A DNA stretch of 64,000 nucleotides from Protea cynaroides (Eukaryota; Streptophyta; Magnoliopsida; Proteales; Proteaceae), in NCBI GenBank assembly GCA_028583415.1, contig CM053269.1:45179388-45243387 (forward strand), written 5' to 3'. This document shows positions 1 through 11,932 of the stretch, in pieces. Both the position numbers and the translations under genes were made by a program. A model generated the notes under the pieces. It saw nothing but the letters and a program-made list of their open reading frames with translations. It was not told the DNA's origin and made no database searches. The stretch's first letter is position 1, and each line of letters starts with the position of its first letter.

Positions 1-377
1 TCATGCGTATCTTCTACAACTTCAACATACATGGCCGCCATGTGTCCATATGTCGACGCATTCACATACTGTAAGACCCGCACTCTGAAAACCCGGTCTA
101 ACCTTGGTTTTGTATCGTGACAGGTCTTCCGATCATCACCGAGCCAGACGGGGCAAGCGGATAACAAACAGGTACGAAATCGGACCGAAGTCGACCAATT
201 ATACCTGATTTTAGGTATACCGGTCGATGGTACCGGATGATGGTACCGGTTGACCGGTATGGCCTGCACAGCTATGTACGGGAATTTGGAAATTGGTCTC
301 TGCGGGTCCCGCTTTCCTGATTTCGAATCCTAGAAGTTTCCTAATCCAAGTAGGGTTACTAAACCCTATTTCTAGCC

Positions 378-385
378 TATAAATA
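378..385 (+). promoter_or_regulatory. TATA box of LTR1
   Basis: TATAAATA lies about 300 bp into the LTR, after an ACCGGT cluster (214-262) and before a purine-rich leader. The same position relative to the downstream splice donor is kept in the other gypsy LTRs of this window. Confidence 0.65.
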
Positions 386-1048
386 CACCTTAAAACCCCC
401 TCAAATCCTTTCCATTGTCTCTCACAAACCCTAGAGAAGAGAAAGAGCTTGGAAAGGAGAAGGAGCTAGGAAGAAGAAGGAGGTGCCGTCGTTACCGTTT
501 GACGAAACTCACGCTACGCCTGTCAACGGTAAGTGTTTGAATCCCTCTTCTTACCCTCTGTTAGTTGTGTGGGTGGATCAATACCATGCAAAGTAGGTAT
601 TGATCTAAAACCCTAAATTGGCCAATAAACCCTAAGTTGTCGTCGAACCCTAGATTCAAGTTTCGAGATGATATTCATCGAAACGAGACTTGAATGAGTT
701 GAGGATAACTCTAACTCAAAGCCTAGACTTAGAATGGATAGGAGAAACCCTGAGAATCCATGGAGGATGATTGACGGCAGTCGAAGAACCCATGTATGGT
801 CTTCCGGAGACATACTGGTCGACTATACCGGTTGCACATAGTGCGACCGGTATGTTGCGACCGCTACCTCTCGGGAGGTTATCTGTGGGGGACCGGCTGA
901 CCATACCGGTCGCCAGTCTTTCCCACAGAGTTGCGACCGGTACATGCCACCGGTCAGCTCTGTGAGGGTAGTTTGTGATCCCTGTTGGTTTCCAACCAAC
1001 ATGAAACCCTAAACAATATATTCTAATGAAACCCTAATAATATTGTAG

Positions 1049-1108
1049 GACTTTGTGACATATCGTTTGGATCTTGCGACGTGGAGCAAGTGATCGAACG
1101 AGCGTCAG
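1049..1108 (+). other. Conserved 60-nt putative mini-exon in gypsy LTR1
   Basis: The segment is bounded by TATTGTAG on the left and GTAAGGGAATC on the right. The homologous segments in four other LTRs (3794-3853, 16266-16325, 62120-62179, all minus; 63431-63490, plus) are also exactly 60 nt with AG before and GTAAG after. It holds stop codons, so a leader exon is more likely than a coding exon. Splicing is inferred, not shown. Confidence 0.5.
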
Positions 1109-2005
1109 GTAAGGGAATCTGACCTAAACCTAATAATTAATGGACAGTAAATCGTTGTTAATCATTGAATATCTTTGATGTGATGTTTGTGAATATTCAC
1201 ATGCCATCCTTTACTTTCAGTTATTATTATTATTGTTCATGCATTCATAGGATGTGATTGTTAGGCATATGATTGTTTTCGTTGGTGTGTGGAGTGGGGC
1301 ATGGGCCTGGGATCGCTCTTCACACTGGCACCTTTTGTAGTATTCTATCTTAACATGCTTGGTACGGGTGGGGTATCAGGGAAGATCGTGGTACGGTAGT
1401 CTCTGATATTGATGTTGTCCCGGCCGTAGGGAGTTATGTTGGGATAGGGTCTACTGCGTATTGTTTCTATCCTAGTGGGTTAGTTGCGGATAGGGTATCA
1501 GGGGGAGGTGAGGTGTGGTGGTCTCCGACCCGGCCTGCACGCTCTAGCTCTATCTCTATGCCGTAGATGGCTGTGCTGGGATGGAGCATACATTGTTGAC
1601 ATATAGGATTGGTTAGTTGCGAGCCCTGGCCAGTAGGGGCTTAGGTACTGGTATGGGTAGAGTATCAGGGGAGGTGCGGGTATACCTTAGCTCTATCTCT
1701 ATTCCATAGTGGGTGCATGTGGGTCGGTGATAGTGTGATTACTGTGCGACGCCACACACTCGTGTATAGAGGTACGGGGGCCACCAAACCTTTCTATAGC
1801 ACATTGCAAACTTAAAACCAGACCACAGCATAAAATTGATTGTTACTCATGCATAATCTTATGAAACTGTCTGATTGCCTTACTGAGTCGTGTTGTGTGC
1901 TCACCCTTTGTACGTACATTGTTTTTAGATGTTGATGCAGGTTACACTGTGGATGACTATGTGAACGCTCCGGCGTATGGAGGTGTGGCTGCTCTAGATG
2001 TGCAA

Positions 2006-2067
2006 GCAGGAGAGGACGAGCATGACGCTTCATGCGAGTGCCCAGCGTCATGCTCGTCCTCTCCTGC
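2006..2067 (+). repeat. Perfect 23-bp inverted repeat (hairpin) near the LTR1 end
   Basis: Arm 2006-2028 is the exact reverse complement of arm 2045-2067, with a 16-nt loop. The first arm and loop are present in the other LTRs of the family (for example minus strand near 2950-2985 and 15385-15415), but the second arm is not, so it was added in LTR1 alone. Confidence 0.85.
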
Positions 2068-2641
2068 GTGTACCTGTGATGGATTTTATTTATTTATTTC
2101 AGTTATTTTGATTGGATTAAAGTGATGTAAAAGATTATTATTTTATGTGTTTGGATTTGAATAATGAGATATTTATTTACATTATCAATAGATACTCAGT
2201 TTATTCTATTTAAAGTCTTCCGCTGTATATTTATATTCTGATTGTGGTTATGTGTAATTGGTTTGTATGGGTGGACACGAACTATTCGAGATCCTGGTGT
2301 GAACCGTTGGTTCAATGACGGTTCACTCACACCGTTCTGGTTGGATCAGAATTGGGGTGTGACACATACTCTTCTACAGTAGGACCTGCATCATCAACTA
2401 AAAATATTCAACGTAAAAAGGGTGAGTAGACATCACGGCTCAGTAAGCAAAACAAAATAATGCAACAAACATATGCATGTGTTCAATTCATATCTTTGGT
2501 CTGATTTTTAAGTTGGCAATATGCTATAGAAAGGATTGGCGGCCACCGCACCCCTATACACGAGTCTGTGAATCCACCCAATGGATCAAACATCATTTCC
2601 GTCCCACATGCACACACCATGGAATAAAGATAGAGCTAAAG

Positions 2642-4815
2642 TGTCACACCCCAATTTCGACTGAACCAGAAGTGTGAGTGAACCGTCACTAAATCGACGG
2701 TTCACACTAGTATCTCAATAAGATCGTGTCCACTAACACAAACCATTGCACATAACCATAATCAGAATATAAATAAATACAGCAGAAGTCTTAAATTAAA
2801 TTAACTGAGTACTTCATTGATAAATAAATAAATTATCCAATTATTCAAAATACCAAAACATAAATAAATAGCTTTACATCGTTTATAAAATCCAACTGAA
2901 ATAAAATAATCAAATCATCCATATCCTAGAGGTACATGTAGAAAAGGCACTCGCATGAAGCGTCATGCTCGTCCTCCCCTTCTTGCACTTTCTGGGCAGC
3001 AGTTCTTCCATATACTGGAGCATCCACGTAGTCCTCGACAGTGTAACCTGCATTAACATCTAAAAACATGTATATATACAAGGGTGAGCTCACAACTTAG
3101 CTCAGTAAGATAATCAGACAATGTAACACACATCATGCATGAGTAACATTCACATTATGGTCTGGTTTTAAGTTTGCAATGTGCTATAGAAAGGATTGGC
3201 GGCCACCGAACCTCTATACACGAGTCTGTGAATCTGTCCAATGGATCAACACCACTGTCGTCCCACATGCACCCACCATGGAATAGAGATAGAACTAAAG
3301 TGTCCGGATCAAACACTGTCAACACTTCCCCTGATGCCCTACCCATACCAACACGTAAGTCCCTATTGGCGAGGGCTTGCAAACTGGGCTCACAACTAAC
3401 CAATCCTATATGTCATCACAGTAGGACCTATCCCAGCACAGCTCCCTACGGCATAGAGATAGGGCTAGAGTCTAGTGGTCAGTCCAGAAACCACAGTTCC
3501 ACTTCGTCCCCCTGATACCCTACCCGCACAAAACATGCTAAGACAGAAGCGATACGAAAAGGTATTAGTGTGAGGAATGATCCCAGACCCCAGGCCATTT
3601 CCATTCCACACACCAACGAAAACAATCACATGCCTAACAATCACATCCTAGCATAGCAACTATGCATGAACAATATAATAACTGAAAGTAAAGATGACAT
3701 GTGAGTATGCACAAACACCATTCCATGGAATCATAATTACTAACAACGTTTTACTGTTATTAAGTTATTAGGGTTTAGGTCTGATTCTCTTACCTAACGC
3801 TTGATTGCTAACTTGCTCCGCGTCATAGAATCCAAACTCGCTGTCACAAGGTCCTACACGATGTTAGCGTTCAATTAGAATTAATTTCTTAGGGTTTACG
3901 TTGGTCGAAAAACTAACTGGATCAAAATATACCCCGCACAGTGCACACCGGTCACAGGTACTGGTTGCTGCACTGTGGGAAAAGGTGCGACCGGTATAGT
4001 CGATCGATCCCCTACAGACCAGCTCACAAGAGGTACCGGTCGCAGTACCGGTCGCATATGGTGCGACCGGTATAGTCGATCGGTATGCTTCCGGAAGACT
4101 ACCAACTTGGTGTTCGCCTTCCGTCGATCACCCCCTATTAGTTCTAGGATTTCTCCTATGCATTCTAGGCCTGAGCAACGAGCTAGAGTTGTTTCATGTT
4201 CCATTCAAGTCCTAGTTTCGATGATCCTCAGCCTAGAATGCGGATCTAGGGTTCATCGACTGTACTAAGGTTTGACGGCAAATTTAAGGGTTTTAGATCA
4301 ATACCTCGCCTTGCATGGTATTGATCAATTCATGATTAATCATCTATAATGCTTAACTTAGAGAGAAAGTTCAAGCACTTACCATTGGTTCGCAACTATG
4401 GTGTTCTTCGTCCAATGGCAACTCCTCTGCCTCCTTTCTTAGCTCCTTCTCCTTCTTCGATCTCTTTCTCCTCTCTAAGGTTTGTGAGGATTAATCAAGG
4501 AGTTTTAAGGAGGTTTAATGGTCCTTAAATAGACTAGGATAGAGTTTAGGAAGTTTTCCTACATTAGGAAAGTCCCTAGGCTCGAGATTTGGAAAGCGGG
4601 ACCCGTAGAGATCCGTTTCCGGATCTAACCAGTCTGCCCACGCAGACATACCGGTCGACCGGTACCATTGACTGGTATGAAAAATATCATACTTTTAGGT
4701 CTGTTTTCGAACCTGGTTGTCATCCGCTCATCCCGTCTGGCCTGGTGATGATTGGAAGACCTCTTACGACATGAATTAAAGGTTTAGATCGAGTTCACGG
4801 AGTGCGGGTCTTACT
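2642..4815 (-). mobile_element. Solo gypsy LTR (LTR3), minus strand
   Basis: Plus-strand sequence runs from TGTCACACCCC to GTGCGGGTCTTACT. It is flanked by the perfect 5-bp duplication TAAAG (2637-2641 and 4816-4820). The terminal base is T where A is expected, a point change in the terminal TG/CA pair. No internal domain is present. It was inserted into the same old LTR that also holds LTR1. Minus-strand signals include a TATA-like box near 4535, a GTAAG donor at 4382, a 60-nt mini-exon at 3853-3794 and a TGCAG acceptor at about 3048. ACCGGT clusters lie at 3946-4085 and 4649-4676. Confidence 0.88.
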
Positions 4816-6508
4816 TAAAGTGTCTGGATCAAACACCGCCAACACTTCCCCTGATGCCCTATCCATACCAACACATAAGCCCCTATTGGCGATGGCTTAC
4901 AAACTGGGCTCGCAACTAACCAATCCTAAATGTTATCCAGTGTATTCAAGGCCTCACCCCAGCATCCCTCAATACGTCCATAGAGATAGAGCTAAGGCCT
5001 CCCGACAGAGTCAGAGACTACACGTTCCGAGACCACCTCCCCTGATGCCCTACGACGTAATAGTTCTGCTAAGGTAATGGTGATACGACGATGTCCGTGA
5101 ACAAGACTTAAGTAGAGATAGAGCTAGAGTCTGGTGACCAGGTCAGTGGCCACAATGCCACAGCCTTCCCCTGATGCCCCACTTGCATCAAGTACACTAA
5201 CCACATACAATCACATGCTTATTCCTATCATCATCAATCAACATGGTAGCAAATAGACAGAAGTAAATATGCATGAGCAGTAATAACAGTAATATTGGAT
5301 GACATGTGAGATACACATTACAAGCATATAATCATAGAATCAAACATGGCATTGGACTCAATAAAATAACAGTTTATTATTGTCCAATTAATTTAGGTCT
5401 TGTTCCCTCATCTTTTAGCAAAGCTCGATCTCCTTCCAAGCCTTGTAACTCTCTTTGAATCACTTTAATAACCTAAAAGTTATATAGATTTAAGTTAGGA
5501 TTCCTATGTAACATGTTACAGTAGTCAAAAATCGAAAACAAATCACTGATAGGTGTCTGATCAGTCTTATGGTCTCATTCTGTGTCGACCTTACTGCCTA
5601 CGGTTGATACCCTACGGTTGCATCATATGCGACCATACTTGAGACCGTATGATTTCTGAATTCTTACCAAATGCCTATGGTCGATCCTCTGGTCATGCTA
5701 TGGTCGACCGTAGCTGTAACCTTAAGATTTCTGACCACAGACTACATTCAATCCGAATACTTCCTCTTGGCTCTTCAATAGGGCCCTCCTTAATGATTAT
5801 TCTAAGACTAGATTTCTTAGTTTTACCAATTAATTACTCTAACCCATTCTCCATGATTCCCCATTGATACTTGCTTAGCAAATCACATGGTTGAATCCTT
5901 ACGTTGGTTTTGGTATCTCAATTTACATTAGAAACTCTTACTATTAGTGTTCTAAGGCTACAGAGACAAGGTTCATATCTTACTTGTTGCAGATAGTCTG
6001 TAGAACTCTTCTCTCAGTCTCCTCCTTAGTCTTTTCTTCTTCTACTTCTCTTCCTTCTCTTTCTCTAGGGTTTACTATTGTTCTAAAAGAGTGAAAAAAA
6101 ATTGAGAGACATTCTTTATATAGAGAAAAACTCTCCATATAGTGTAATCTAATAATAGGAAAGAAATCCTCCTCAAATTAGGTAAGTTTCCAAACTCGGA
6201 GTCCAATCTAGGGTCTTACGGTCGATGGCCTACGGTGGCAGAACCCGTCGACCGTAGGGTCAAAAACATCGACCGTAGGGTCGAAAACATCGACCGTAGG
6301 GTTATTGATCAGTGACCATTGTTTCTTACCATATGGTCGACCGTACCTACCCAGGTATGCGACCCTACGTTTACTTTTAATGTTTTTAACTCAATTCTCA
6401 TACTTGCTTTGTGATCCTACTTCACATGGTCGGTCCACTTGGTCCAGTAATGATGGGAAGACCTGGCACGACACGGTTTAACCAGGTTAGTGGAGTGCGG
6501 GTCTTACA

Positions 6509-7480
6509 TGAGCGGTCGAACTTTGATCGGCCATATCTTGGCTGTCCGAGCTCCGATCTGAGTGATTCAAATTCCTATCTTCCTCATTTTCAAATGTGAA
6601 CTCAATGAAACAGTGAAGGATAGCTCTGGTTTGGACTAAGGTGCTATTATGCTCAAAAATCTATTGAAAGTGTCCTTCTAAAGTGGTGTGAGCCTTTCAC
6701 CTTCACCTATTGATCATCAATACCTTCGTAAAGTTGAAGAAAAGTGAAGTGAGTGTTTATTGAGTCTCCATAGAAGTTGTAGTGGGAAGAAATGACATGA
6801 GTGGCCATTAGAAGTGGTGAAAAAGCTTATTAGAGTGTTCCACAGAAGGAGTGATTACAACGGGAAGGTAATCTCTCATGCAAACCCTCGTCATGATGTA
6901 TACACTTAATGGGTAGGGTTTGTAATCAAATTTTTTTTTTTTTTGTGGTCTACTGAGTTGGGGCTTAGCTAACTTGTGGGTTGTAGCTCGTATTCGAGTT
7001 GTAGCTTGACTTATCTTGGTGGTGTGGCACCTCACTGTTGTAACAGTTGAACTCTACCTATTATAGTTGGGTATTAGGTATAATACGAAACCCTGGTTAG
7101 GGTATTACCCCATGGACTAGCCATCACATTGAGTGATTGATGAACCACATTACATTTTGTATTGTGAATGTATATGTGAATGCCTATGAGTGTGGAATAA
7201 AAGTCTGTGTGCTGCAGGTCTGGGTGTACACACTTGGCAGGTCAAGCCCCTGGTATGAATACCTGTGGGTGTGTGGTTGGTGTGTGCACAAAATGTGTTT
7301 GATAAACTGGTTGTGAGAGAAATCCGGCCGCTTGACAGCTCAAGGCAACGCACAATGAACAACTGCTTTTAGTAGCAGTGTCCAAAGCAGTAGGCCTGAT
7401 CATTTCAGTGGGATTGTTTTAGTGGGAACTGATTCACCCCCCCCAAGTGATTACCTGGGATTAACAAATTTCTTTGAGAT
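6509..7480 (+). mobile_element. Remnant of a copia-like LTR
   Basis: The segment shares blocks, in reverse orientation, with 30249-32231: a block around 6520-6570 and the C-run GATTCACCCCCC near 7430-7445. Such C-runs are common in LTR or leader sequence of large plant copia elements. No clean termini, target duplication or coding domain is visible. The left edge abuts the old gypsy LTR. Assignment rests on the two shared blocks and general resemblance. Confidence 0.4.
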
Positions 7481-10331
7481 ATCAGTTTTGTAAATAAAAT
7501 CACTGTGATTCTTCTTTGGTGCTGAATTTTTTTTTCACCTTGCAACCTGGTTTTTTTTCATACGTTGAATTTTTTGTTTCACCAGTCCAAAATTCCAATA
7601 GGTAGTGTGAATGGTGAAACATTAATTCTTGAATACCGTTTGATTGGTTTCATCTGTCCGACATTTACTGAAAACTTGAAGGAAACACATTTGATTGGTT
7701 TCTAAATACTTAATTTGATATTTTTGATTCACGGAGGTGACGAAGAAGGAAAAAACCAGAACCAACGGAGAAGAAGGAGAAAAAATCAGAACTAATGAAC
7801 AGAAGAAGAAGCAGAAGAAGAAAATGGACACGACAACGAAAGTTCCTAATCATTGGCAGTGCACAAACGAAAACGATCACAACGACCGGAGTCGACCAAG
7901 GTTTCACTGGGCGAAGATAAAGAGAGAAAGATGGAGAAGGATGAAAGGGAGGGGGAGAGAGAGCAGAAGAAGATGAAAGTAGTCCCGGTCATGGTGGTAT
8001 CGAAGACAAGGAAGGAGAAGCAGGTTTTCTTAATGGAGATGAACGTAGGATCGCCCTTGGATCCCCAGTTTCATGGAGTATTTCTTCTCATCAGCTGGTA
8101 ATGTGGTGGAAAGAGATTTTGGCCATACCGGCAACGGAGAAAGTGAGTTCCTCTGATCACCTTGTTTCATTAATTTCAAAACGGTATGTTGTTGCTAAGG
8201 CCCTCTTGGGCTCGATCCCAAGTGAAGCCATCTGGGAATAGATTTGGTGATCGGAAATGGACAATTAAATACGAAGAAGAAGAGGATAAGGATCTTCAAT
8301 AGAACGTTTGGCTTCATTTGCAGGAAAAATCAGACGAGTTGACCGCGAACTGCAAGGGATAGAATTGTTAATGGAAAATTTAACTTTAATTCCGTTAAAA
8401 AAAAAGGGATAGTTATTTTTTCCAGATGCTTTTGGGGGCATTTGTTCTTTAGGCATGCTACAGGAGAGGAAACAGTATTTTTCCTTAAAATATAAAATCG
8501 TCTAAATTTACCACCAAAAAAAAAAAATCTTACTATGACAAATAGTTTCCAATGTATATATGGATGAAAATTCGATCAAGAGAAGATTCATTCGTTCATG
8601 TGTGTTTCAAGCATGATTTTAAATTGAGGTATCAGACAAGATATCCGTTATGACTAAAATCGATCCGATTTGGATATAATATACAAATCTAATGAAAAAT
8701 CAACATGTATTCGACTCTCGTTAAAAAATTTAAATAAAATAAAATCAGGAATTAAATTAGAGATCGACCAAATCCAAAACCAACACAAATCGACCAAATG
8801 ATCAATCTCTGATACCGATACTCGAACTATGATCTCATGTCTCAAATCTTCCTTCAATTGATACATGCATTGCACGTGGAGAAATAATCAACCAGAATTT
8901 GTCAAAGCTATTATTTACCGAACCTCTATATCTCTCTCCTTCATTGGTTTCAGATTAACAACTTCCAATGGCTGACTACCCAACCAAGACCCAACTTATA
9001 CCTTCAGTCCAAATTTATGACCTCTTCAACCCTTAAAAAGGGGTAATGAATAATGAGGACTTTATCCATCCGTGGTGGATGGGTTCGACAGAAATCTTTA
9101 ATTTCTCTCTCTACAAAAAAGGTAAAGTGATGTAACCGACAAGTGGCGACGGCGTTGGGTGGAGTCACCATTTTTGAAAAGCGATAGCCTTCTTTGTCAG
9201 CCATATTATTCTCCTTCGGCTTCCTAGCTAGGTTCATGCATGTACTACATTGTAAATGCAAGAAAACCTTCATATGTTCAAAATTTCTTTCTTTTCTTTT
9301 TTTTTTTTTTTTTTTTTTTTTGTGGTTGACATGTTAAAAATTTATTCTACTGGTGAAAGAATAGTGGTGGCTTTTGGCCTGAGGTATCAAGCTGCTTAAA
9401 ATCAGTGAAATCTCCTGTTCTTAAATACGTTATTAGATAAAAAAAAATTTAGCACATGGCCCATACACAAATTGGATCTCCCTCTGAACCTATCAGATTA
9501 ATAAATGATGATTTGATGATACTTCCGTAAAATTTGAGCAACGATGGAGCCATCTTGTTGTAGATAAACTTGTTGTCGCTGCTAGAATCTTAGTTGATCT
9601 TCAAAAGAGTGACCTAAGATGTAGACGACAATAAACGGGCATAAGAGTGGTCGGACTTGGGGTCTGAAGGGTGCATTTCGATGTTTAAGTCAAAGATTCG
9701 AGCACTAAATAGCAAGAGGAGACGAACAGTTGAAACAGTGAATAGTGGAATGTGAAGTTAGAAGAGTGTTAAACTATAGTAAATGAGCCTATTTACGCAT
9801 CCGGTTTTTCAATTGCTTGTCGAAATTGGTATTGTCGATTTATCCCTGGTCATGACTTTTGTGGTTAGAAATGCTCCCAAAAGAAGCGGTTATGGTCAGA
9901 TTTGCCCCTGGCGGCTACTGCATTACTGTTAGGGCTACCACATGTCGAACACCTATTGGCCACAGTGGCATTTCACTTGCCATGACGGCTGGGAAAGGAA
10001 AACTTTCCACTTATCAATACAGAATACTAAAGTTACGTTAGGTATGCTTGGAATACTAATCAACGTCAAGAACACATTATGAGATGGCCAAAAGGTATAT
10101 CTCTTGTTCTTGGATCATGGAATGCATTAGAGAACCCAGTCAATTGGTATGCATTCTTGTTCTTGGATCATGGAATGTGTTAGAGAACATGTGTTATTCT
10201 GGAATATTGTGCTTTTTAGGAGCCTAAAACAAAAAATGTCTAGATTTTTTTAACTCATTTCTCATTTTATTTTAAGAATTCACTCTCTATTGTGAGAATA
10301 CATTTCTAAGAATACATACTAAATGTAAACT
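7481..10331. other. Intergenic stretch without a supported gene
   Basis: I see AT-rich sequence, poly-A and poly-T runs (one at about 9297-9320) and a purine-rich, Lys/Arg/Glu-coding low-complexity stretch at 7737-8100 that looks like chance open frame. The part 8945-9480 is similar to 41760-42160, downstream of the second U-box gene, and is probably a dispersed or duplicated non-coding repeat. No tRNA, rRNA or other RNA gene was recognised. Confidence 0.5.
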
Positions 10332-10483
10332 TGTCAATTTGGGACCCAAACAGACCAGAATTAAGCTGGGCGGAAGAATGTTGGGTGATATGATCCAAAT
10401 TGCAATATATATCTAATTTTATGTACACAAATGACAAAACTAGTCACTCTCTCTCTCTCTTCTTCTTTTTGGCTGAAGACATC

Positions 10484-11680
10484 CTAAGATGATGGATAAG
10501 ACGAGAGTAAATGGAGAGGGATACAAGACGAGTTCTTCCAAACCCTAGAGTGCAACCTAAGCATCTCCTGGGCCTTCTCCCTGGTCTTGACACTACAGTC
10601 CATCTGAAGCACCAAACACAACTTGGTGACAACCCCAACCTGCAGCATCTCCTGAACTACATTTGAAGTCGCAGAGAACCTCGAGATCGAAGACAGTATC
10701 CTAACAGCCCTTTCACTCGCCAAATGCGTAACCCTAAATATCTTTTTGGACACCACAGCAATTCCAGCTCCATGACTTAACAGCTGGGCTCTCCCTTCTG
10801 CACATCTACACAACTGATCCAACACCACCAATCCCATCTCAGAAACCCTCCTCTCTGTCGTCTCAATAAGGATCTCTATCAATACCGAAACTGCCCCTGC
10901 CTCCACCGCTTTGATCATGTTTCGACCCCATGGACAAAGCTCTACCATGATCTTCAATGCAGCCATGGACGCATGTTGTGAGATCTGATCACGCAAGACA
11001 TTCACGATCAGTACAAACTGTTCCACTCTCCAACTCACCATGTAGATCGGTTCGGCAAGCTTCAACAACGATTTCAGAAGAAATAAAGCATACGCACGAG
11101 ATTGGAAGGTCCCATGTTGCAAGATCCGCATCAAGGTTCCAATGAAGTCGCCATTTCTGGTGATGAGATTCTTGAATCCAGATTCTGAGATCTGGAGATG
11201 ATAAAGAATGTCTAAAGCTTCATCACTTGAGGTTGAGCACTCGTTGGTTACCATTGAAGCTAAGAATTCAACTGCACCTGCGGATTCCAAACATCTTCGA
11301 TTCCTCTCGCTTTCGTTGGCGATGGATTTGAGATTTTGGAGGCATCTCATCTGGTGTTCCTGGGATTTACCATCGTTGAGAAGCTTGACGATCTGGGCTT
11401 TGTCGACAGGTGGCTTTGGTGTGGGGAATCGTTCGATACCATTGGAAGCATTGAGAGTGCACCATGCTTGGATCAATCGTCTGAGAGTATGGTTTGGAGT
11501 TAGATCTGTATCAGATAAGGGTTGTCTCGTGATCGGACAGGTGCTGTTTTTGCTGGTGAATATCCATCTTTCTATGGATTCTCGCTCAAAAGTTATTCCA
11601 GAACACACGGTTACTGGATCTTTCATGATCTCCAAAGAGATTGGGCAGATAAAATAAGAAGGAATATCGATATCTTCCAT
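10484..11680 (-). CDS. PUB22/23-like: U-box E3 ubiquitin-protein ligase, PUB22/23-like (copy A)
   Basis: The gene encodes a 398-residue intronless protein. Residues about 7-80 form a U-box, with IPSYFICPISLEIMKDPV, then CPITRQPLS and TPNHTLRRLIQAWC; this fold recruits ubiquitin-charged E2 enzymes. The remainder is a leucine-rich alpha-helical region consistent with ARM repeats, the usual substrate-binding part. Length and lack of introns fit the plant PUB20-26 group, and the linker NASNGIERFPTPKPP resembles PUB22/23/24. In Arabidopsis these ligases dampen pattern-triggered immunity and drought responses; that role is carried over by family, not shown here. The start was chosen because ATGG follows AAG and the U-box begins directly after it. 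A TATA box lies about 255 bp upstream. A second copy at 34339-35535 differs at 8 residues. The frame is intact and probably functional. Confidence 0.95.
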   Translation of the reverse strand: MEDIDIPSYFICPISLEIMKDPVTVCSGITFERESIERWIFTSKNSTCPITRQPLSDTDLTPNHTLRRLIQAWCTLNASNGIERFPTPKPPVDKAQIVKLLNDGKSQEHQMRCLQNLKSIANESERNRRCLESAGAVEFLASMVTNECSTSSDEALDILYHLQISESGFKNLITRNGDFIGTLMRILQHGTFQSRAYALFLLKSLLKLAEPIYMVSWRVEQFVLIVNVLRDQISQHASMAALKIMVELCPWGRNMIKAVEAGAVSVLIEILIETTERRVSEMGLVVLDQLCRCAEGRAQLLSHGAGIAVVSKKIFRVTHLASERAVRILSSISRFSATSNVVQEMLQVGVVTKLCLVLQMDCSVKTREKAQEMLRLHSRVWKNSSCIPLHLLSSYPSS

Positions 11681-11932
11681 CTTAAACTTGATGACCCAAA
11701 TCTAAATTGAAGGAAAAGCTCAAGAGATCAAGAAATACAGACAGACCCAGATCTCAAATCCGAGTAAGAGAAAACCCAGAAAGGGATTATTGGTGAAGAT
11801 GAAGGGATGAAGTTGGAATCTGGTTTTTGTATAGAGGTAGTTGAATACTTTGATTGAATGTAAGAGAGAAGAAATCGTTTGGAGTTGCAGATTCGTTTGA
11901 GGAAGTTTGCAGTTTTGCAGAGGTGAAAGTTG

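Larger units (their letters stand above)
70..2364 (+). mobile_element. Solo gypsy LTR (LTR1), plus strand
   Basis: The LTR starts TGTAAGACCC and ends GGGGTGTGACA, so it has TG...CA termini. It is flanked by the perfect 5-bp duplication CATAC (65-69 and 2365-2369). There is no primer-binding site, polypurine tract or coding domain, so it is a solo LTR left by LTR-LTR recombination. It lies inside an older LTR of the same superfamily in opposite orientation. Length is 2295 bp, typical of long-LTR chromoviruses. The sequence shows a TATA box (378-385), a GTAAGT donor (529), a 60-bp AG/GT-bounded segment (1049-1108), a TGCAG acceptor (1940) and a perfect hairpin (2006-2067). Confidence 0.9.
1..6508 (-). 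mobile_element. Old Ty3/gypsy LTR (minus), interrupted by two solo LTRs
   Basis: Three separated pieces (1-69, 2370-2641, 4821-6508) read as one LTR once the inserted solo LTRs are removed. Its minus-strand 5' end is at 6508, beginning TGTAAGACCCGCACTCC, which matches the start of the solo LTRs. The other end lies outside the window. A TATA-like box on the minus strand is at about 6115-6124 and a GTAAG donor follows at 5982. Its palindrome clusters (5585-5715, 6217-6375) use GGTCGACCGTA-type motifs instead of the ACCGGT motifs of the other LTRs, so it belongs to a different subfamily. No internal domain is visible in the flank beyond 6508. Confidence 0.75.

Noticed and set aside
3174..3515. 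Open frame of 113 codons on plus, and similar frames at 15621-15857, 61218-61649 and 4802-5077
   Set aside because: They lie in the repeated modules of gypsy LTRs; the frame is not kept between LTR copies and no domain is seen.
7737..8101. Lys/Glu/Arg-rich open frames
   Set aside because: They are low-complexity purine-rich DNA with no conserved motif and no clear start or promoter context.
10957..11657. Plus-strand open frames opposite the U-box gene (also 34812-35512)
   Set aside because: They are antisense shadows of the conserved U-box coding sequence; codon pattern and similarity belong to the minus-strand gene.
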